From: Nocardia lijiangensis NBRC 108240
GTDB lineage: Bacteria; Actinomycetota; Actinomycetes; Mycobacteriales; Mycobacteriaceae
Assembly (NCBI RefSeq): GCF_001613045.1
Contig: NZ_BDBP01000004.1
Coordinates: 124,001-188,000 of the forward strand
Reading direction: 5' to 3'
DNA: 64,000 nucleotides
Positions 1 through 8,360 of this stretch are shown here, in pieces. Under the pieces are notes generated by a model. The model saw nothing but the letters and a program-made list of their open reading frames with translations. It ran no database searches and had not been told where the DNA came from. Numbering within the stretch: position 1 is the first letter of the stretch; each line of letters opens with the position of its first letter. Both the position numbers and the translations under genes were made by a program.

Positions 1-1
1 G

Positions 2-1387
2 GTGGCGCACGCGCGGCTGGAGTTCGTCGGCGCGCTGCTCGTGCCGCTCGTCTCGCTCGGCTATCTGTTCACCGTCGACTGGCGGCTGACGCTGGTCCTG
101 CTGGTTCCGCTGTTCGTCTACGCCATGGCTTTCCGCAAGATGATGGACCGCGAGAGCATGGACCGCCTCGCGGTCTACACCCGCTGGGAGCGCCGGGTGC
201 AGCAGGCGACCATCGAGTTCGTCGACGGCATCCAGGTGGTCCGCGCCTTCGGGCAGGCGGGCAAGGCGCATCGCGAGTTCCAGGACGCCGTCGACGGCCA
301 GGCCGACAGCTTCGACCGGTGGAAGACGCCGATGATCCGGCTCCAGGCGGTGGCCGACATCATGATCTCCCCGGTGTTCGTGATGCTGGTGATCGTTGTC
401 GCCGGATTGGCGGGCGTCGGCGCGGACTGGCTGGCTCCGCTCGACGTGCTGCCGTTCCTGCTGGTCGGTCTCGGTCTCGGCAGCGCGCTGCTCGGCCTCG
501 GTTACGGGGGACAGGCGCTGCGTGCGGCGGGCGCGGCGGCCGAGCGACTGTACGAGGTGCAGCAGAGCCCCGAACTCGTCTCCGCCGCACCGGTATCCGA
601 CGAGCCTGGCGAGCAGGCCGAAGCGGGACGCGTCCGCTTCGAATCCGTCGGGTTCGGCTACCGCGAGGGTCACGAGGTGCTGCGCGACATCGACCTTGAG
701 CTGCGGCCTGGCACCATCACCGCGCTGGTCGGCCCCAGCGGTTCCGGCAAGTCGACGCTGGCCAAACTGCTGCCGCGCTTCTACGACATCGGGTCGGGCC
801 GGATCACGATCGGCGGCCGCGATATTCGCGACTACCCGAGCGACGAGCTCTATCGCACAGTCGGTTTCGTCTTCCAGGATGTGCGGCTGATCCGCGGCAC
901 CGTCCGCGAGAACCTGCTGCTCGCGGAGCCGGACGCCGACGACGCCGCGCTGGAGCGGGCGGCGCGCGCCGCCCAGATCCACGACCGCATCCTCGCGCTG
1001 CCCCGTGGCTACGACTCCGAGATCGGCGTCGACGCCACACTCTCCGGCGGTGAGGCGCAACGGCTTTCGGTGGCTCGTGCGTTGCTCGCCGATACGCCGG
1101 TGCTGGTGCTGGACGAGGCGACGGCCTTCGCCGACCCAGAATCGGAGGCGGCCGTGCAGGACGCGCTCGCCGCGCTGGTGGCCGGGCGCACCGTGCTGGT
1201 CATCGCGCACCGGCTGCACACCATCACCGGCGTGGACCGGATTCTGGTGCTGGAGAACGGCACCCTCGTCGAACAGGGCGATCACCGCACCCTGTCTGCG
1301 GCGGGCGGTACCTACCAGCGGCTCTGGGAGATCAACGAGGCGGCCCTTGGCGCGGTCTCGCTCGTGGAAAGTGAGACAGCCCGATGA
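2..1387 (+). CDS. ABC half-transporter, IrtA-like, 5' end cut by window
   Basis: Exporter-fold ABC half-transporter, probably one half of an IrtAB-type heterodimer that handles a ferric siderophore at the inner membrane. The frame is open from base 2 and shows 461 codons, against about 580 for a complete membrane-plus-ATPase half-transporter, so the true start lies upstream. The remaining membrane spans occupy residues ~1-175. The ATPase domain has Walker A GPSGSGKST (~244-252), signature LSGGE (~347), Walker B VLVLDEAT (~367-374) and the H-loop His (~403). Its TGA overlaps the ATG of the next gene (ATGA), so the two are translationally coupled. The substrate is inferred from neighbouring siderophore genes. 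Whether it has the N-terminal flavin domain of true IrtA cannot be seen. Confidence 0.9.
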   Translation: MAHARLEFVGALLVPLVSLGYLFTVDWRLTLVLLVPLFVYAMAFRKMMDRESMDRLAVYTRWERRVQQATIEFVDGIQVVRAFGQAGKAHREFQDAVDGQADSFDRWKTPMIRLQAVADIMISPVFVMLVIVVAGLAGVGADWLAPLDVLPFLLVGLGLGSALLGLGYGGQALRAAGAAAERLYEVQQSPELVSAAPVSDEPGEQAEAGRVRFESVGFGYREGHEVLRDIDLELRPGTITALVGPSGSGKSTLAKLLPRFYDIGSGRITIGGRDIRDYPSDELYRTVGFVFQDVRLIRGTVRENLLLAEPDADDAALERAARAAQIHDRILALPRGYDSEIGVDATLSGGEAQRLSVARALLADTPVLVLDEATAFADPESEAAVQDALAALVAGRTVLVIAHRLHTITGVDRILVLENGTLVEQGDHRTLSAAGGTYQRLWEINEAALGAVSLVESETAR

Positions 1388-3120
1388 TTCGCAAAGTGCT
1401 CGGCCTAGTGCCCGCCGAATTCGCACCGCTGACACCGCGATTGCTCGCCGCGATCCTGGCGCAGGCGATCAGCCAGGCGGTCGCGTACCTGCTGCTGGTT
1501 CCGGTGCTCGAGGCACTGTTCGACGACGACCTCGGACGCGCCTGGTTCTGGGCGGCGCCGATGCTGGTCGCGGTCGGCGCCGTCGTGGTGTTCGGCTACC
1601 TGCAGGCCTCGCTCGGTCTGCGTATCGCGGTGGGCATGCAGCGCGGCCTGCAAACCCGGCTCGGCGATCACCTGAACGCGCTGCCGCTCGGCTGGTTCGA
1701 AACCCGCAGCTCCGGGCCGCTGTCGCGGGTCACGGTGGAGAACGTGCGCGAGATCCAGGGCGCCGTCGCCTATCTGCTCGCCAAGGTGGTCACCGGCATC
1801 GTGGTCCCGCTGGGCGTCGCCGTCGGCATGCTGTTCATCGACTGGCGGATCGCGCTGACCATGCTGCTCGCCGCCCCGGTGCTCTTCCTCGTCAACGGCC
1901 TCGCCAACCGCGCGTATCAGCGGGCCGATCATGGCATGCACGCGGCGGCGGCCGAAGCCGATTCGCGCGTGGTGGAATTCGCGCAGGCCCAGCCGGTGCT
2001 GCGCGCGTTCGGCGCCGTCGGATCGGGCAACAAGGCGCTGGACAGTGCGCTGCGGCAACAGCGTTCGGCCAACACCAGGATGGTCTTCACCTCGGTGCCG
2101 AGCCTGATCGTCTTCGCGCTCTTCGTGCAGGCCGTGTTCCTGGTCCTGGTCTACGTGGTGATCGCCCGGGTGACCGACGGCGCCGTCTCGGCCGCAGGCG
2201 CGATCGCGCTGATCGCGGTCGGTTCGCGGTTCATCGAGCCGTTGAATCAGGCCGCGCAGCTGGGCAACGGCCTGCGCTCGGCCGCCGCCGCGGTCGACCG
2301 GGTCACCGCGCTGCTCGTGGAAAAGGCGCTGCCCGCTGCGGATTCGCCGGTGACACCGGGCACGCCGACCGTGGTCTTCGACAACGTCAGCTTCGGCTAC
2401 CGCCCGGGCGAGCCGGTGCTCTCCGACATCACCTTCAGCGTCCCGGCCGGGACCACGACCGCGATCGTCGGCCCCAGCGGCGCGGGCAAGACGACGCTGC
2501 TGCGGTTGGCCGCGCGGTTCTACGACGTGGACGCCGGACGGGTCGCCGTCGGCGAGCACGATGTGCGGGAACAGCCTTCGGAGACACTGCTGAACCAGCT
2601 GTCGCTGGTCTTCCAGAACGTCTACCTGTTCGACCGGTCGGTGTCGGACAACATTCGGATCGGCCGCCCCGAGGCCACCGACGCCGAGGTGCGCCGCGCC
2701 GCCGAGGCCGCGCGGGTCGACGAGATCGCCCAGCGCCTGCCGGACGGCTACGACACCGCCGTCGGCGAGGGCGGCGCCGCGCTGTCCGGCGGTGAGCGGC
2801 AACGGGTCTCGATCGCCCGCGCCCTGCTGAAGGACGCGCCGATCGTGCTGCTGGACGAGGCGACCAGCGCGCTGGACCCGCACAGCGAGGCGGTGGTGGT
2901 GCGCGGCGTGCACGAGCTCACCAGGGACAAGACCGTGATCGTGGTAGCGCACCGCCTGGCCACCATCGCGCACGCGGATCAGATCCTGTTCGTCGACGGC
3001 GGTCGCATCGTCGAGCGCGGCACGCACGCCGAGCTGCTCGCGCAGGGCGGTCGCTACGCCGACTTCTGGAACGAGCGCAGTCGCGCGTCGGGCTGGCGGT
3101 TGGAACCGGCCGGCATCTGA
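1384..3120 (+). CDS. ABC half-transporter, IrtB-like
   Basis: Complete 578-aa ABC exporter-type half-transporter, the likely partner of the preceding gene. Hydrophobic segments of the six-span membrane domain run through residues ~15-310. The ATPase domain carries Walker A GPSGAGKTT (~363-371), signature LSGGE (~467) and Walker B IVLLDEATS (~487-495). The start ATG overlaps the upstream stop by 4 nt. In mycobacteria IrtAB imports ferric mycobactin/carboxymycobactin despite its exporter fold. The same role is inferred here for a nocobactin-type siderophore from the adjacent reductase and biosynthetic genes. The sequence alone does not fix the direction of transport. Confidence 0.9.
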   Translation: MIRKVLGLVPAEFAPLTPRLLAAILAQAISQAVAYLLLVPVLEALFDDDLGRAWFWAAPMLVAVGAVVVFGYLQASLGLRIAVGMQRGLQTRLGDHLNALPLGWFETRSSGPLSRVTVENVREIQGAVAYLLAKVVTGIVVPLGVAVGMLFIDWRIALTMLLAAPVLFLVNGLANRAYQRADHGMHAAAAEADSRVVEFAQAQPVLRAFGAVGSGNKALDSALRQQRSANTRMVFTSVPSLIVFALFVQAVFLVLVYVVIARVTDGAVSAAGAIALIAVGSRFIEPLNQAAQLGNGLRSAAAAVDRVTALLVEKALPAADSPVTPGTPTVVFDNVSFGYRPGEPVLSDITFSVPAGTTTAIVGPSGAGKTTLLRLAARFYDVDAGRVAVGEHDVREQPSETLLNQLSLVFQNVYLFDRSVSDNIRIGRPEATDAEVRRAAEAARVDEIAQRLPDGYDTAVGEGGAALSGGERQRVSIARALLKDAPIVLLDEATSALDPHSEAVVVRGVHELTRDKTVIVVAHRLATIAHADQILFVDGGRIVERGTHAELLAQGGRYADFWNERSRASGWRLEPAGI

Positions 3121-3134
3121 TCCGGCGACAACGA

Positions 3135-3172
3135 GAACGGGCCGCCCCGGAGTGTTTCGCGGCGGCCCGTTC
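3135..3172. terminator. Rho-independent-type hairpin after ABC pair
   Basis: A 12-bp inverted repeat (gaacgggccgcc at 3135-3146, complement at 3161-3172) lies just after the IrtB-like stop, between convergent genes. It has no long T tract on either side. The following ~145 bp up to 3317 show nothing else recognisable. Confidence 0.6.
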
Positions 3173-3317
3173 GGTTCTGGACCCGGCTGACGCTGTCGGA
3201 CGCGTCCGTTCTCAGTCCGCGCTCGGACAGTGCGAAGGCGGAGGTACGCACAGTTGGCGCAACCGGACGGAGTCCGCCCTAGCCCCGCGCATGGCCGGAG
3301 CGAAGGCAGAGATACGC

Positions 3318-4025
3318 CTACTTCCAGTAGGCCTGGTACTTCAGCTGGGTCTTCGGCAGATGGTGGGTCTGCTTGAGCGTCTTGACGATCGAGCGGGTGG
3401 TGTGGCCGTCGCAGGCCACCCAGGCGAAAGCGTCCGCTGCGCAGGAAATCTCCTGGGCTTGTTCGCGCAGCAGACGGCCGTCGTCAACGCGCTGGAGCCA
3501 GGTGAGCTGGTGGTGCGGCTTGTTGCGGACCGGCAGGGTCTGATCGGATTCGTACTGCCACTCCAGCCAGACGCGGGCGGGCGCGTCGCCGATCGCGTCG
3601 AGCAGCGAGTTGATCGCGGGCAGCGAGGCGGTGTCGCCGAAGACCAGGTATTCGCTCGGCGTCGTCGCAGGCAGCTCGAACTTCGACCCGAGCACCGACG
3701 CCTCGACCTCGTCGCCGACCTTCGCCCGCTGCGCCCACGTGCTGGCCGGGCCGGTGTGCACCGCGAACTCGATGTGGAAATGGTCGTTCGCGGGATCCTG
3801 ATCGACGGCCGTGTATGCGCGGTGGTGCAGCTTGTCGGTCTCCGCGTCCGGGATCCAGAGCCGGATGAACTGCGTCGGGTGCACCGGGTGGTCGGCGAGC
3901 AACCCGCCCGCGGTGAACCCGATCCGCTGGTATTTGTCGGTGATCGCCTCGGTCGACGTCACGCGCAGTCGGTAGTCATCGGCGCGCCACACCTTCATGA
4001 TGACGCCGTTTGCCCCTCGTCCCAT
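3318..4025 (-). CDS. Siderophore-interacting protein (FAD-dependent ferric reductase), copy 1
   Basis: 235-aa siderophore-interacting protein of the ViuB/SIP family. These FAD- and NAD(P)H-dependent cytosolic reductases release iron from ferric siderophores. The start is the ATG giving MGRGANGVIM, matching the start and length of the paralogue at 5582-6289. An upstream in-frame start would run through the iron box, so it is rejected. Family features include the RLWIPD segment after a flavin-binding barrel, the SEYLVFGDTASLPAI nucleotide-binding segment and a C-terminal WVACDGHTTR segment. The iron box at 4032-4050 sits 6 bp upstream of the start, so the mRNA may be nearly leaderless and iron-repressed. 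In IrtA this domain is fused to the transporter. Here it is separate. Confidence 0.92.
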   Translation of the reverse strand: MGRGANGVIMKVWRADDYRLRVTSTEAITDKYQRIGFTAGGLLADHPVHPTQFIRLWIPDAETDKLHHRAYTAVDQDPANDHFHIEFAVHTGPASTWAQRAKVGDEVEASVLGSKFELPATTPSEYLVFGDTASLPAINSLLDAIGDAPARVWLEWQYESDQTLPVRNKPHHQLTWLQRVDDGRLLREQAQEISCAADAFAWVACDGHTTRSIVKTLKQTHHLPKTQLKYQAYWK

Positions 4026-4031
4026 GGGGCA

Positions 4032-4050
4032 TAAGGTTAGCCTAACGAAA
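4032..4050 (-). promoter_or_regulatory. IdeR/DtxR-type iron box for SIP copy 1
   Basis: taaggttagcctaacgaaa matches the 19-bp IdeR consensus TTAGGTTAGSCTAACCTAA at 16 of 19 positions by eye. It lies immediately 5' of the SIP copy 1 start and overlaps the probable core promoter. It is the best-matching iron box in the window. Confidence 0.85.
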
Positions 4051-4083
4051 CTGGGTTGTCGCCTGGTGGTTGCCGATCGGTGG

Positions 4084-5466
4084 TCAGCGCCCGACGATTC
4101 CGCCCCGAATATCGCGGTGTGCCGCCGCCGTTGCCACCACGTCGGCACGCGGCCCGCCCAGCGGTTCGCTGAGAAACGCCACCACGATGTCCGCGGCCAC
4201 GTGCTGCGTCGGGCCCGGTCCCCGCGATCCGCCGATCACTTGCGCCGCCGCGAACCGGCCCGGCCCGGAGAGGAACAGCGGCACGTCGGTGAAGCTGTAG
4301 TGGTTGGCGTCGCCGATCTCGAAACGGAAGCCGCCGGCGCCGAGCCTGCCGAGCAGCGCGGCGTTGCGCTCCAGGAAATTCGCGGAATGTCCTGTCTCGT
4401 CGTGCTCGCTCTCCATCAGCAGGAAGGGTTGGCGCAGCGTGCGATTGGGCAGATGGCCATACAGGGTGCCGTCGATGTTCGCGGCGGCGCGGATGCGATC
4501 GTCGTCGGCGGCCGCCGCGGCCGCGGCCGCACCGCCGAACGAATGCCCGATGGCGGCGATGTGCTCGGTGTCGAGACGACCGGACAGACGCGGGCCGAGC
4601 GCGCCGGGCCGGTCGAGTTGATCGAGGACGAACCGCAGGTCGGCGGCCCGCACCGCCTGCTGCTCGGTCATGTACCGCTCCCCGGCGGCGTCGTCGGCCG
4701 GGAAGTCGCCGACCGGCGTCGCGAGGCGGCCGTCGGCGAGTTCGACCACAGCAGTCTCGTAGGGGTGATCGACGGCGAGGATCACGAACCCGCGGCTGGC
4801 CAGCTCGGCGACCAGCGCGGTGTAGAACGCGCGCGGCGCACCGTATCCCGGCGAGAACAGCACCACCGGCCAGCGGTCACGGTCGCGGGCGAGAGATGCG
4901 CCGTAGTCGCCGTGTGTGTCGATGTGGTCGTAGCCGCGCATGAGAAAGCTCGGGATCTGGCTCACCTGCCGCGGCAACTTGCCCAGTCCGTCGAGGTATC
5001 GTGAGCCGCTTCCAGTCGCCTCGGCCGCGGGATACCAGGCCTGCGCGATGACGTTGCGGTGGTCGGCCGGGTCGTCCGTCGCGGTTTCCGGTCGGCCCGG
5101 ATCGACCCAGCGGAATGTCTCGGTGCCGACCGGATACGGCCCGCTCGGCGCGGGCAGCGTCGGCACCGGCGGCAGCACCCACGCGAAAGCCGCTGCGACG
5201 ACCAGCAATCCGATTCCCACGCGCGCCGCGACCCCGCCGAACCGCCCGCTCGGCCGGGCCGCGACGAACCACGCGGTGGCCACCAGCAGCAGATACGTCG
5301 GAAGGAACTGCCAGTAGAACCCTTCACGCAGCCACTGGACGGCTGCCACGAGCGCCACGGCGCCGAGCAGCCCCAGCGCGGGCGCGCGCCCGATCCGCTC
5401 GGTGCACATCACCGCCACCGCGCACACGATCGCGGCCAAGGGAATCACCGCATTGATGAGCGACAT
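4084..5466 (-). CDS. Membrane-anchored PAF-acetylhydrolase-like esterase
   Basis: 460-aa alpha/beta hydrolase. Four hydrophobic helices occupy residues ~1-100 and a PAF-acetylhydrolase-like catalytic domain follows. The triad can be placed: Ser309 in GHSFGG, Asp332 in NIDGT and His389 in DANHYSF. The Ser-to-Asp spacing of 23 equals that of the PAF-AH family. The ATG has a GAGG Shine-Dalgarno just upstream. The gene lies between two siderophore-interacting protein genes on the same strand, with no iron box of its own visible. Nocobactin-type siderophores contain an ester bond, so a role in opening the ferric siderophore (as Fes/IroE do for enterobactin) is possible. That role is inference. A generic lipid or ester hydrolase is the alternative. 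Confidence 0.8.
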   Translation of the reverse strand: MSLINAVIPLAAIVCAVAVMCTERIGRAPALGLLGAVALVAAVQWLREGFYWQFLPTYLLLVATAWFVAARPSGRFGGVAARVGIGLLVVAAAFAWVLPPVPTLPAPSGPYPVGTETFRWVDPGRPETATDDPADHRNVIAQAWYPAAEATGSGSRYLDGLGKLPRQVSQIPSFLMRGYDHIDTHGDYGASLARDRDRWPVVLFSPGYGAPRAFYTALVAELASRGFVILAVDHPYETAVVELADGRLATPVGDFPADDAAGERYMTEQQAVRAADLRFVLDQLDRPGALGPRLSGRLDTEHIAAIGHSFGGAAAAAAAADDDRIRAAANIDGTLYGHLPNRTLRQPFLLMESEHDETGHSANFLERNAALLGRLGAGGFRFEIGDANHYSFTDVPLFLSGPGRFAAAQVIGGSRGPGPTQHVAADIVVAFLSEPLGGPRADVVATAAAHRDIRGGIVGR

Positions 5467-5581
5467 AGCTGCCTCGTTTCCACTCGGACAACGGATTCGA
5501 GGTCGAGTCTGGCGCGCGATCGGATCGTTGCGCGTCGGCAGCAGGTCGCAAGGTGATCATCCGGAGGGATGACCACGGAAA

Positions 5582-6289
5582 CTACTTCCAGTAGGCCTGC
5601 GACTTGATCGCGGTCTTGGGCAGGTTGTGGGTCTGCTTGAGCGTTTTGACGATCGAGCGGGTGGTGTGGCCGTCGCAGGCGACCCAGGCGAAAGCGTCTG
5701 CCGAGCAGGCGATCTCCTGCGAGTGCTCGCGCAGCAGGCGGCCGTCGTCGACGCGCTGGAGCCAAGTGACCTGGTGGTGCGGCTTGTTGCGGACCGGCAA
5801 TGTCTGGTCGGATTCGTATTGCCATTCCAGCCACACCCGGGCCGGAACGTCACCGATGGCGTCGAGCAGCGAGTTGATCGCGGGGAGCGAGGCGGTGTCG
5901 CCGAACATCAGGTATTCGCTCGGCGCGGTTTCCGGAAGTTCGAAACTGGAGCCGAGCACCGACGCGTCCAGCACGTCGCCGACCGCCGCATTGATGGCCC
6001 AGCGCGCGGCGGGACCGTCGTGCACGGCGAATTCGATGGCGAACGTGCCCGCTTCGGGATCGGGGTCCACCAGCGTGTAGCCGCGGTGGTGCAACTTCTC
6101 GGTCTCGAGGTCAGGGATCCACAGCCGAATCCACTGGGTGGGGTGCACCGGATGGTCGGCGAGCAGGCCGCCCGCGTCGAAGCCGAGCCGAATGTATTTG
6201 TCCGTGACGTATTCCGTCGCGGTGACGGTGAGCCGGTAGTCCTGACCGCCCCACGCTTTCACAATGACGCCGTTGAAACCTCTGCCCAT
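5582..6289 (-). CDS. Siderophore-interacting protein (FAD-dependent ferric reductase), copy 2
   Basis: 235-aa paralogue of the SIP at 3318-4025, collinear over its length (MGRGFNGVIV start, RLWIPD, SEYLMFGDTASLPAI, WVACDGHTTR and an identical C-terminal SQAYWK/KYQAYWK-type end). Expected role: FAD-dependent reduction and release of iron from the imported siderophore in the cytosol. An iron box at 6295-6313 lies 5 bp upstream of the ATG. Two nearly identical-length SIPs at one locus suggest tandem duplication with the esterase gene between them. They may differ in electron donor or substrate. Confidence 0.92.
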   Translation of the reverse strand: MGRGFNGVIVKAWGGQDYRLTVTATEYVTDKYIRLGFDAGGLLADHPVHPTQWIRLWIPDLETEKLHHRGYTLVDPDPEAGTFAIEFAVHDGPAARWAINAAVGDVLDASVLGSSFELPETAPSEYLMFGDTASLPAINSLLDAIGDVPARVWLEWQYESDQTLPVRNKPHHQVTWLQRVDDGRLLREHSQEIACSADAFAWVACDGHTTRSIVKTLKQTHNLPKTAIKSQAYWK

Positions 6290-6294
6290 AGAGG

Positions 6295-6313
6295 TGAGGT
6301 TAGCCTAAGCTGG
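6295..6313 (-). promoter_or_regulatory. IdeR/DtxR-type iron box for SIP copy 2
   Basis: tgaggttagcctaagctgg matches the 19-bp iron-box consensus at about 15 of 19 positions. It sits directly upstream of the SIP copy 2 start codon, in the same arrangement as the box of copy 1. Confidence 0.8.
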
Positions 6314-6344
6314 GTTGAATGTCATGAGGTACCCCGCAACGACG

Positions 6345-6370
6345 TCGGCCCCCGCCGTAGCGGGGGCCGA
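6345..6370 (-). terminator. Terminator hairpin after MTB12-like gene
   Basis: A perfect 11-bp stem (tcggcccccgc / gcgggggccga) with a cgta loop lies 17 bp beyond the stop of the minus-strand MTB12-like gene and upstream of SIP copy 2. It probably separates the two transcripts. Confidence 0.7.
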
Positions 6371-6387
6371 ATCGTGCACGCGCCTGG

Positions 6388-6855
6388 TCAGCAGCCCTGA
6401 CCGACGAAGTTGCCGATGGTGCAGACGGATTCGCGGCTCAGCTTCCAGGTGCCGTCGATCTGCTTCCAGGTCAGATCGAAGGTCCACGGCTCGTAACCCT
6501 CGGTGGCGGTGTACAGCACCGCGGACAGGGTGTCGCCGTTGACCGAAACCGGGCCGGTGACGTCCCAGCGCCAGCTCGCCGGAGCGATGGCGATCAGCGC
6601 GGCCGCGGTGTCGAAGGCGGGCAGGCCTGCCTCGCCGTTCTCCAGCTCGGCGGCGCGCGCGGCGCGCGACGCACCCGCGTTGAACAGCAGCGCCATCTTG
6701 GCGCGCAGTTCACCGGTGCTCGGCGCCTTCGTGAGCAGCGGGGCGGTGATCGGCGCGGCCTCGGCGATCGCGGCGGTGGTGACGGTGCCGAACGCGCCGA
6801 CCAGGGCGGCAGCGGCAAAGGCCACCGCGCCCAGCTTCTTTCGGGTGCTGATCAT
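6388..6855 (-). CDS. MTB12-like low molecular weight secreted antigen
   Basis: 155-aa secreted protein resembling the mycobacterial MTB12 antigen (Rv2376c). The start is the ATG giving MISTRKKLGAV, because an upstream in-frame ATG would extend the protein without homology and spoil the signal peptide. The signal peptide covers residues ~1-33, with probable cleavage after AIAEA. The mature part has the MTB12-type features AAELENGEA and the end LTWKQIDGTWKLS...SVCTIGNFVGQGC, with two Cys near the C terminus. The function of the family is not established. It is divergent from nbtG, with an iron box in the shared intergenic region. Confidence 0.85.
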   Translation of the reverse strand: MISTRKKLGAVAFAAAALVGAFGTVTTAAIAEAAPITAPLLTKAPSTGELRAKMALLFNAGASRAARAAELENGEAGLPAFDTAAALIAIAPASWRWDVTGPVSVNGDTLSAVLYTATEGYEPWTFDLTWKQIDGTWKLSRESVCTIGNFVGQGC

Positions 6856-6921
6856 GAAGTAATTCCCATCGTTCTCGTGCCGAGGAGCTCCCCGCTGTGG
6901 GGATCGACACTGCGGTTCACT

Positions 6922-6940
6922 GTAAGGTAAGCCTATGCAA
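6922..6940 (+). promoter_or_regulatory. IdeR-type iron box in MTB12-like/nbtG intergenic region
   Basis: gtaaggtaagcctatgcaa-type sequence matching the iron-box consensus at about 14 of 19 positions, including the core aggtaagccta. It lies between divergent genes, 70 bp before the preferred nbtG start and 67 bp before the MTB12-like start. It could therefore control either or both. Confidence 0.7.
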
Positions 6941-7009
6941 ACATGAAGGCGGGGGTTCGTCGATGTGGGCGCGAACACGGATACGCGCGATGTGAGAGTG
7001 GGAGAACCG

Positions 7010-8308
7010 GTGGAAACACTTGTGGTGATCGGCGCGGGTCCGAAGGCGATGGCCGTCGCCGCCAAGGCGCACGTACTGCGCGAACTGGGGCTGCCCGCAC
7101 CGCGGGTCGTCGTGGTGGAAGCGCAGACGGTGGGCGGCAATTGGCTGCCCAGCGGCGGCTGGACCGACGGTCAGCACCGGCTCGGCACCAGCCCGGAGAA
7201 GGACGTGGGCTTCCCGTACCACTCCACCTGGGCGCGTGGCCACAACCGCGCGATCAACGAGGCCATGACGGCGTTCAGCTGGACCTCCTTCCTGGTGGAC
7301 CAGGGCACCTACGCCGAGTGGATCGACCGTGGGCGTCCGAGTCCGCAGCACCACGTCTGGGCCAAGTACCTCCAGTGGGTCGCGGCGCGTACCGATTTCG
7401 AACTCGTCCTCGGCACCGTGCGAACCATCGCCGCCGCGGCCGACGGCTGGCTGATCACCGCGGTCGACGCCGACGGCATTCCGACCGAAATCGACGCCGA
7501 CGCACTGATGATCACCGGTCCTGGCCGCAGCGAGAAGGCGCTCGCCAAGCACCCCAAGGTGCTCAGCGTCGCGGAATTCTGGGACCTCGCCGGCAAGCGC
7601 AAGCTGCCGGTCTCCTCGCGCGCGGCCGTCATCGGCGGCGGCGAGACGGCCGGTTCGGCGCTGGACGAACTGGTCCGCCACGGCATGCTGTCCATCTCGG
7701 TGATCTCTCCGATGGCCACGATCTACACCCGCGGCGAAAGCTATTTCGAGAACTCGCTGTTCAGTGATCCGATCAAGTGGGGCTCGCTGAGCACCGAGGA
7801 GCGCAGGGACGTCATCCGCCGCACCGACCGCGGCGTGTTCTCGGTCCGGGTGCAGGAAAGCCTGCTCGCCGACAACCGGGTGCACCACATGCAGGGCCGC
7901 GTCGTGCGAATCGCCGATCATGGCGACGGCGTCGCGCTGACGCTGCGCAACGAGATGCGCCCCGATCAGATTCACAACTTCGACTTGGTTATCGACGCCA
8001 CGGGCGGTCAGCCGCTGTGGTTCGTAGATCTGTTCGACGCCAACGCCTCCGACCTGATCGAGCTGGCCGTCGGCGGGCAGGTGACACAGGCCAGGATCGA
8101 GTCCTCGATCGGCTACGACCTGGCCGTGCAGGGCTTGGACGCAAAGCTGTACCTGCCCAACCTCGCCGCGCTGGCGCAGGGGCCTGGGTTCCCGAATCTC
8201 AGCTGCCTCGGCGAACTCTCGGATCGCGTGCTGCGCAGCGAATCGGTGCGCCCGGCGCGCGGCGCGCGGGTCGAGTCGAGCGCCGCAGACAACCGCCAGC
8301 TACTCTAG
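7010..8308 (+). CDS. nbtG: Lysine N6-hydroxylase (NbtG/MbtG-like)
   Basis: FAD- and NADPH-dependent N-hydroxylating monooxygenase that converts the lysine side-chain amine to a hydroxylamine, the precursor of the siderophore hydroxamates. It resembles mycobacterial MbtG along its length: FAD motif GAGPKA (~8-13), SGGWTDGQHRLGTSPEKDVGFPY, NADPH motif IGGGETAGS (~208), YFENSLFSD and the C-terminal GPGFPNLSCLG. The GTG at 7010 is preferred because it has GGGAGA 5 nt upstream and puts the FAD motif where MbtG has it. GTG at 6965 (447 aa) is the alternative. An iron box lies upstream and the formyltransferase gene follows in the same orientation. Confidence 0.93.
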   Translation: METLVVIGAGPKAMAVAAKAHVLRELGLPAPRVVVVEAQTVGGNWLPSGGWTDGQHRLGTSPEKDVGFPYHSTWARGHNRAINEAMTAFSWTSFLVDQGTYAEWIDRGRPSPQHHVWAKYLQWVAARTDFELVLGTVRTIAAAADGWLITAVDADGIPTEIDADALMITGPGRSEKALAKHPKVLSVAEFWDLAGKRKLPVSSRAAVIGGGETAGSALDELVRHGMLSISVISPMATIYTRGESYFENSLFSDPIKWGSLSTEERRDVIRRTDRGVFSVRVQESLLADNRVHHMQGRVVRIADHGDGVALTLRNEMRPDQIHNFDLVIDATGGQPLWFVDLFDANASDLIELAVGGQVTQARIESSIGYDLAVQGLDAKLYLPNLAALAQGPGFPNLSCLGELSDRVLRSESVRPARGARVESSAADNRQLL

Positions 8309-8318
8309 CGAGCCTAAT

Positions 8319-8337
8319 ATAGGATAGCCTCAGCTTA
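8319..8337 (+). promoter_or_regulatory. IdeR-type iron box before formyltransferase gene
   Basis: ataggatagcctcagctta matches the iron-box consensus at about 14 of 19 positions. It lies 10 bp after the nbtG stop and 23 bp before the formyltransferase ATG. The formyltransferase therefore seems to have its own iron-controlled promoter. Confidence 0.6.
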
Positions 8338-8360
8338 CTTCTACGAAGGGTGCACCTCTC

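Noticed and set aside
1405..3027. Minus-strand open frame of ~540 codons opposite the IrtB-like gene
   Set aside because: Shadow; the plus strand has Walker A, signature and Walker B motifs in frame.
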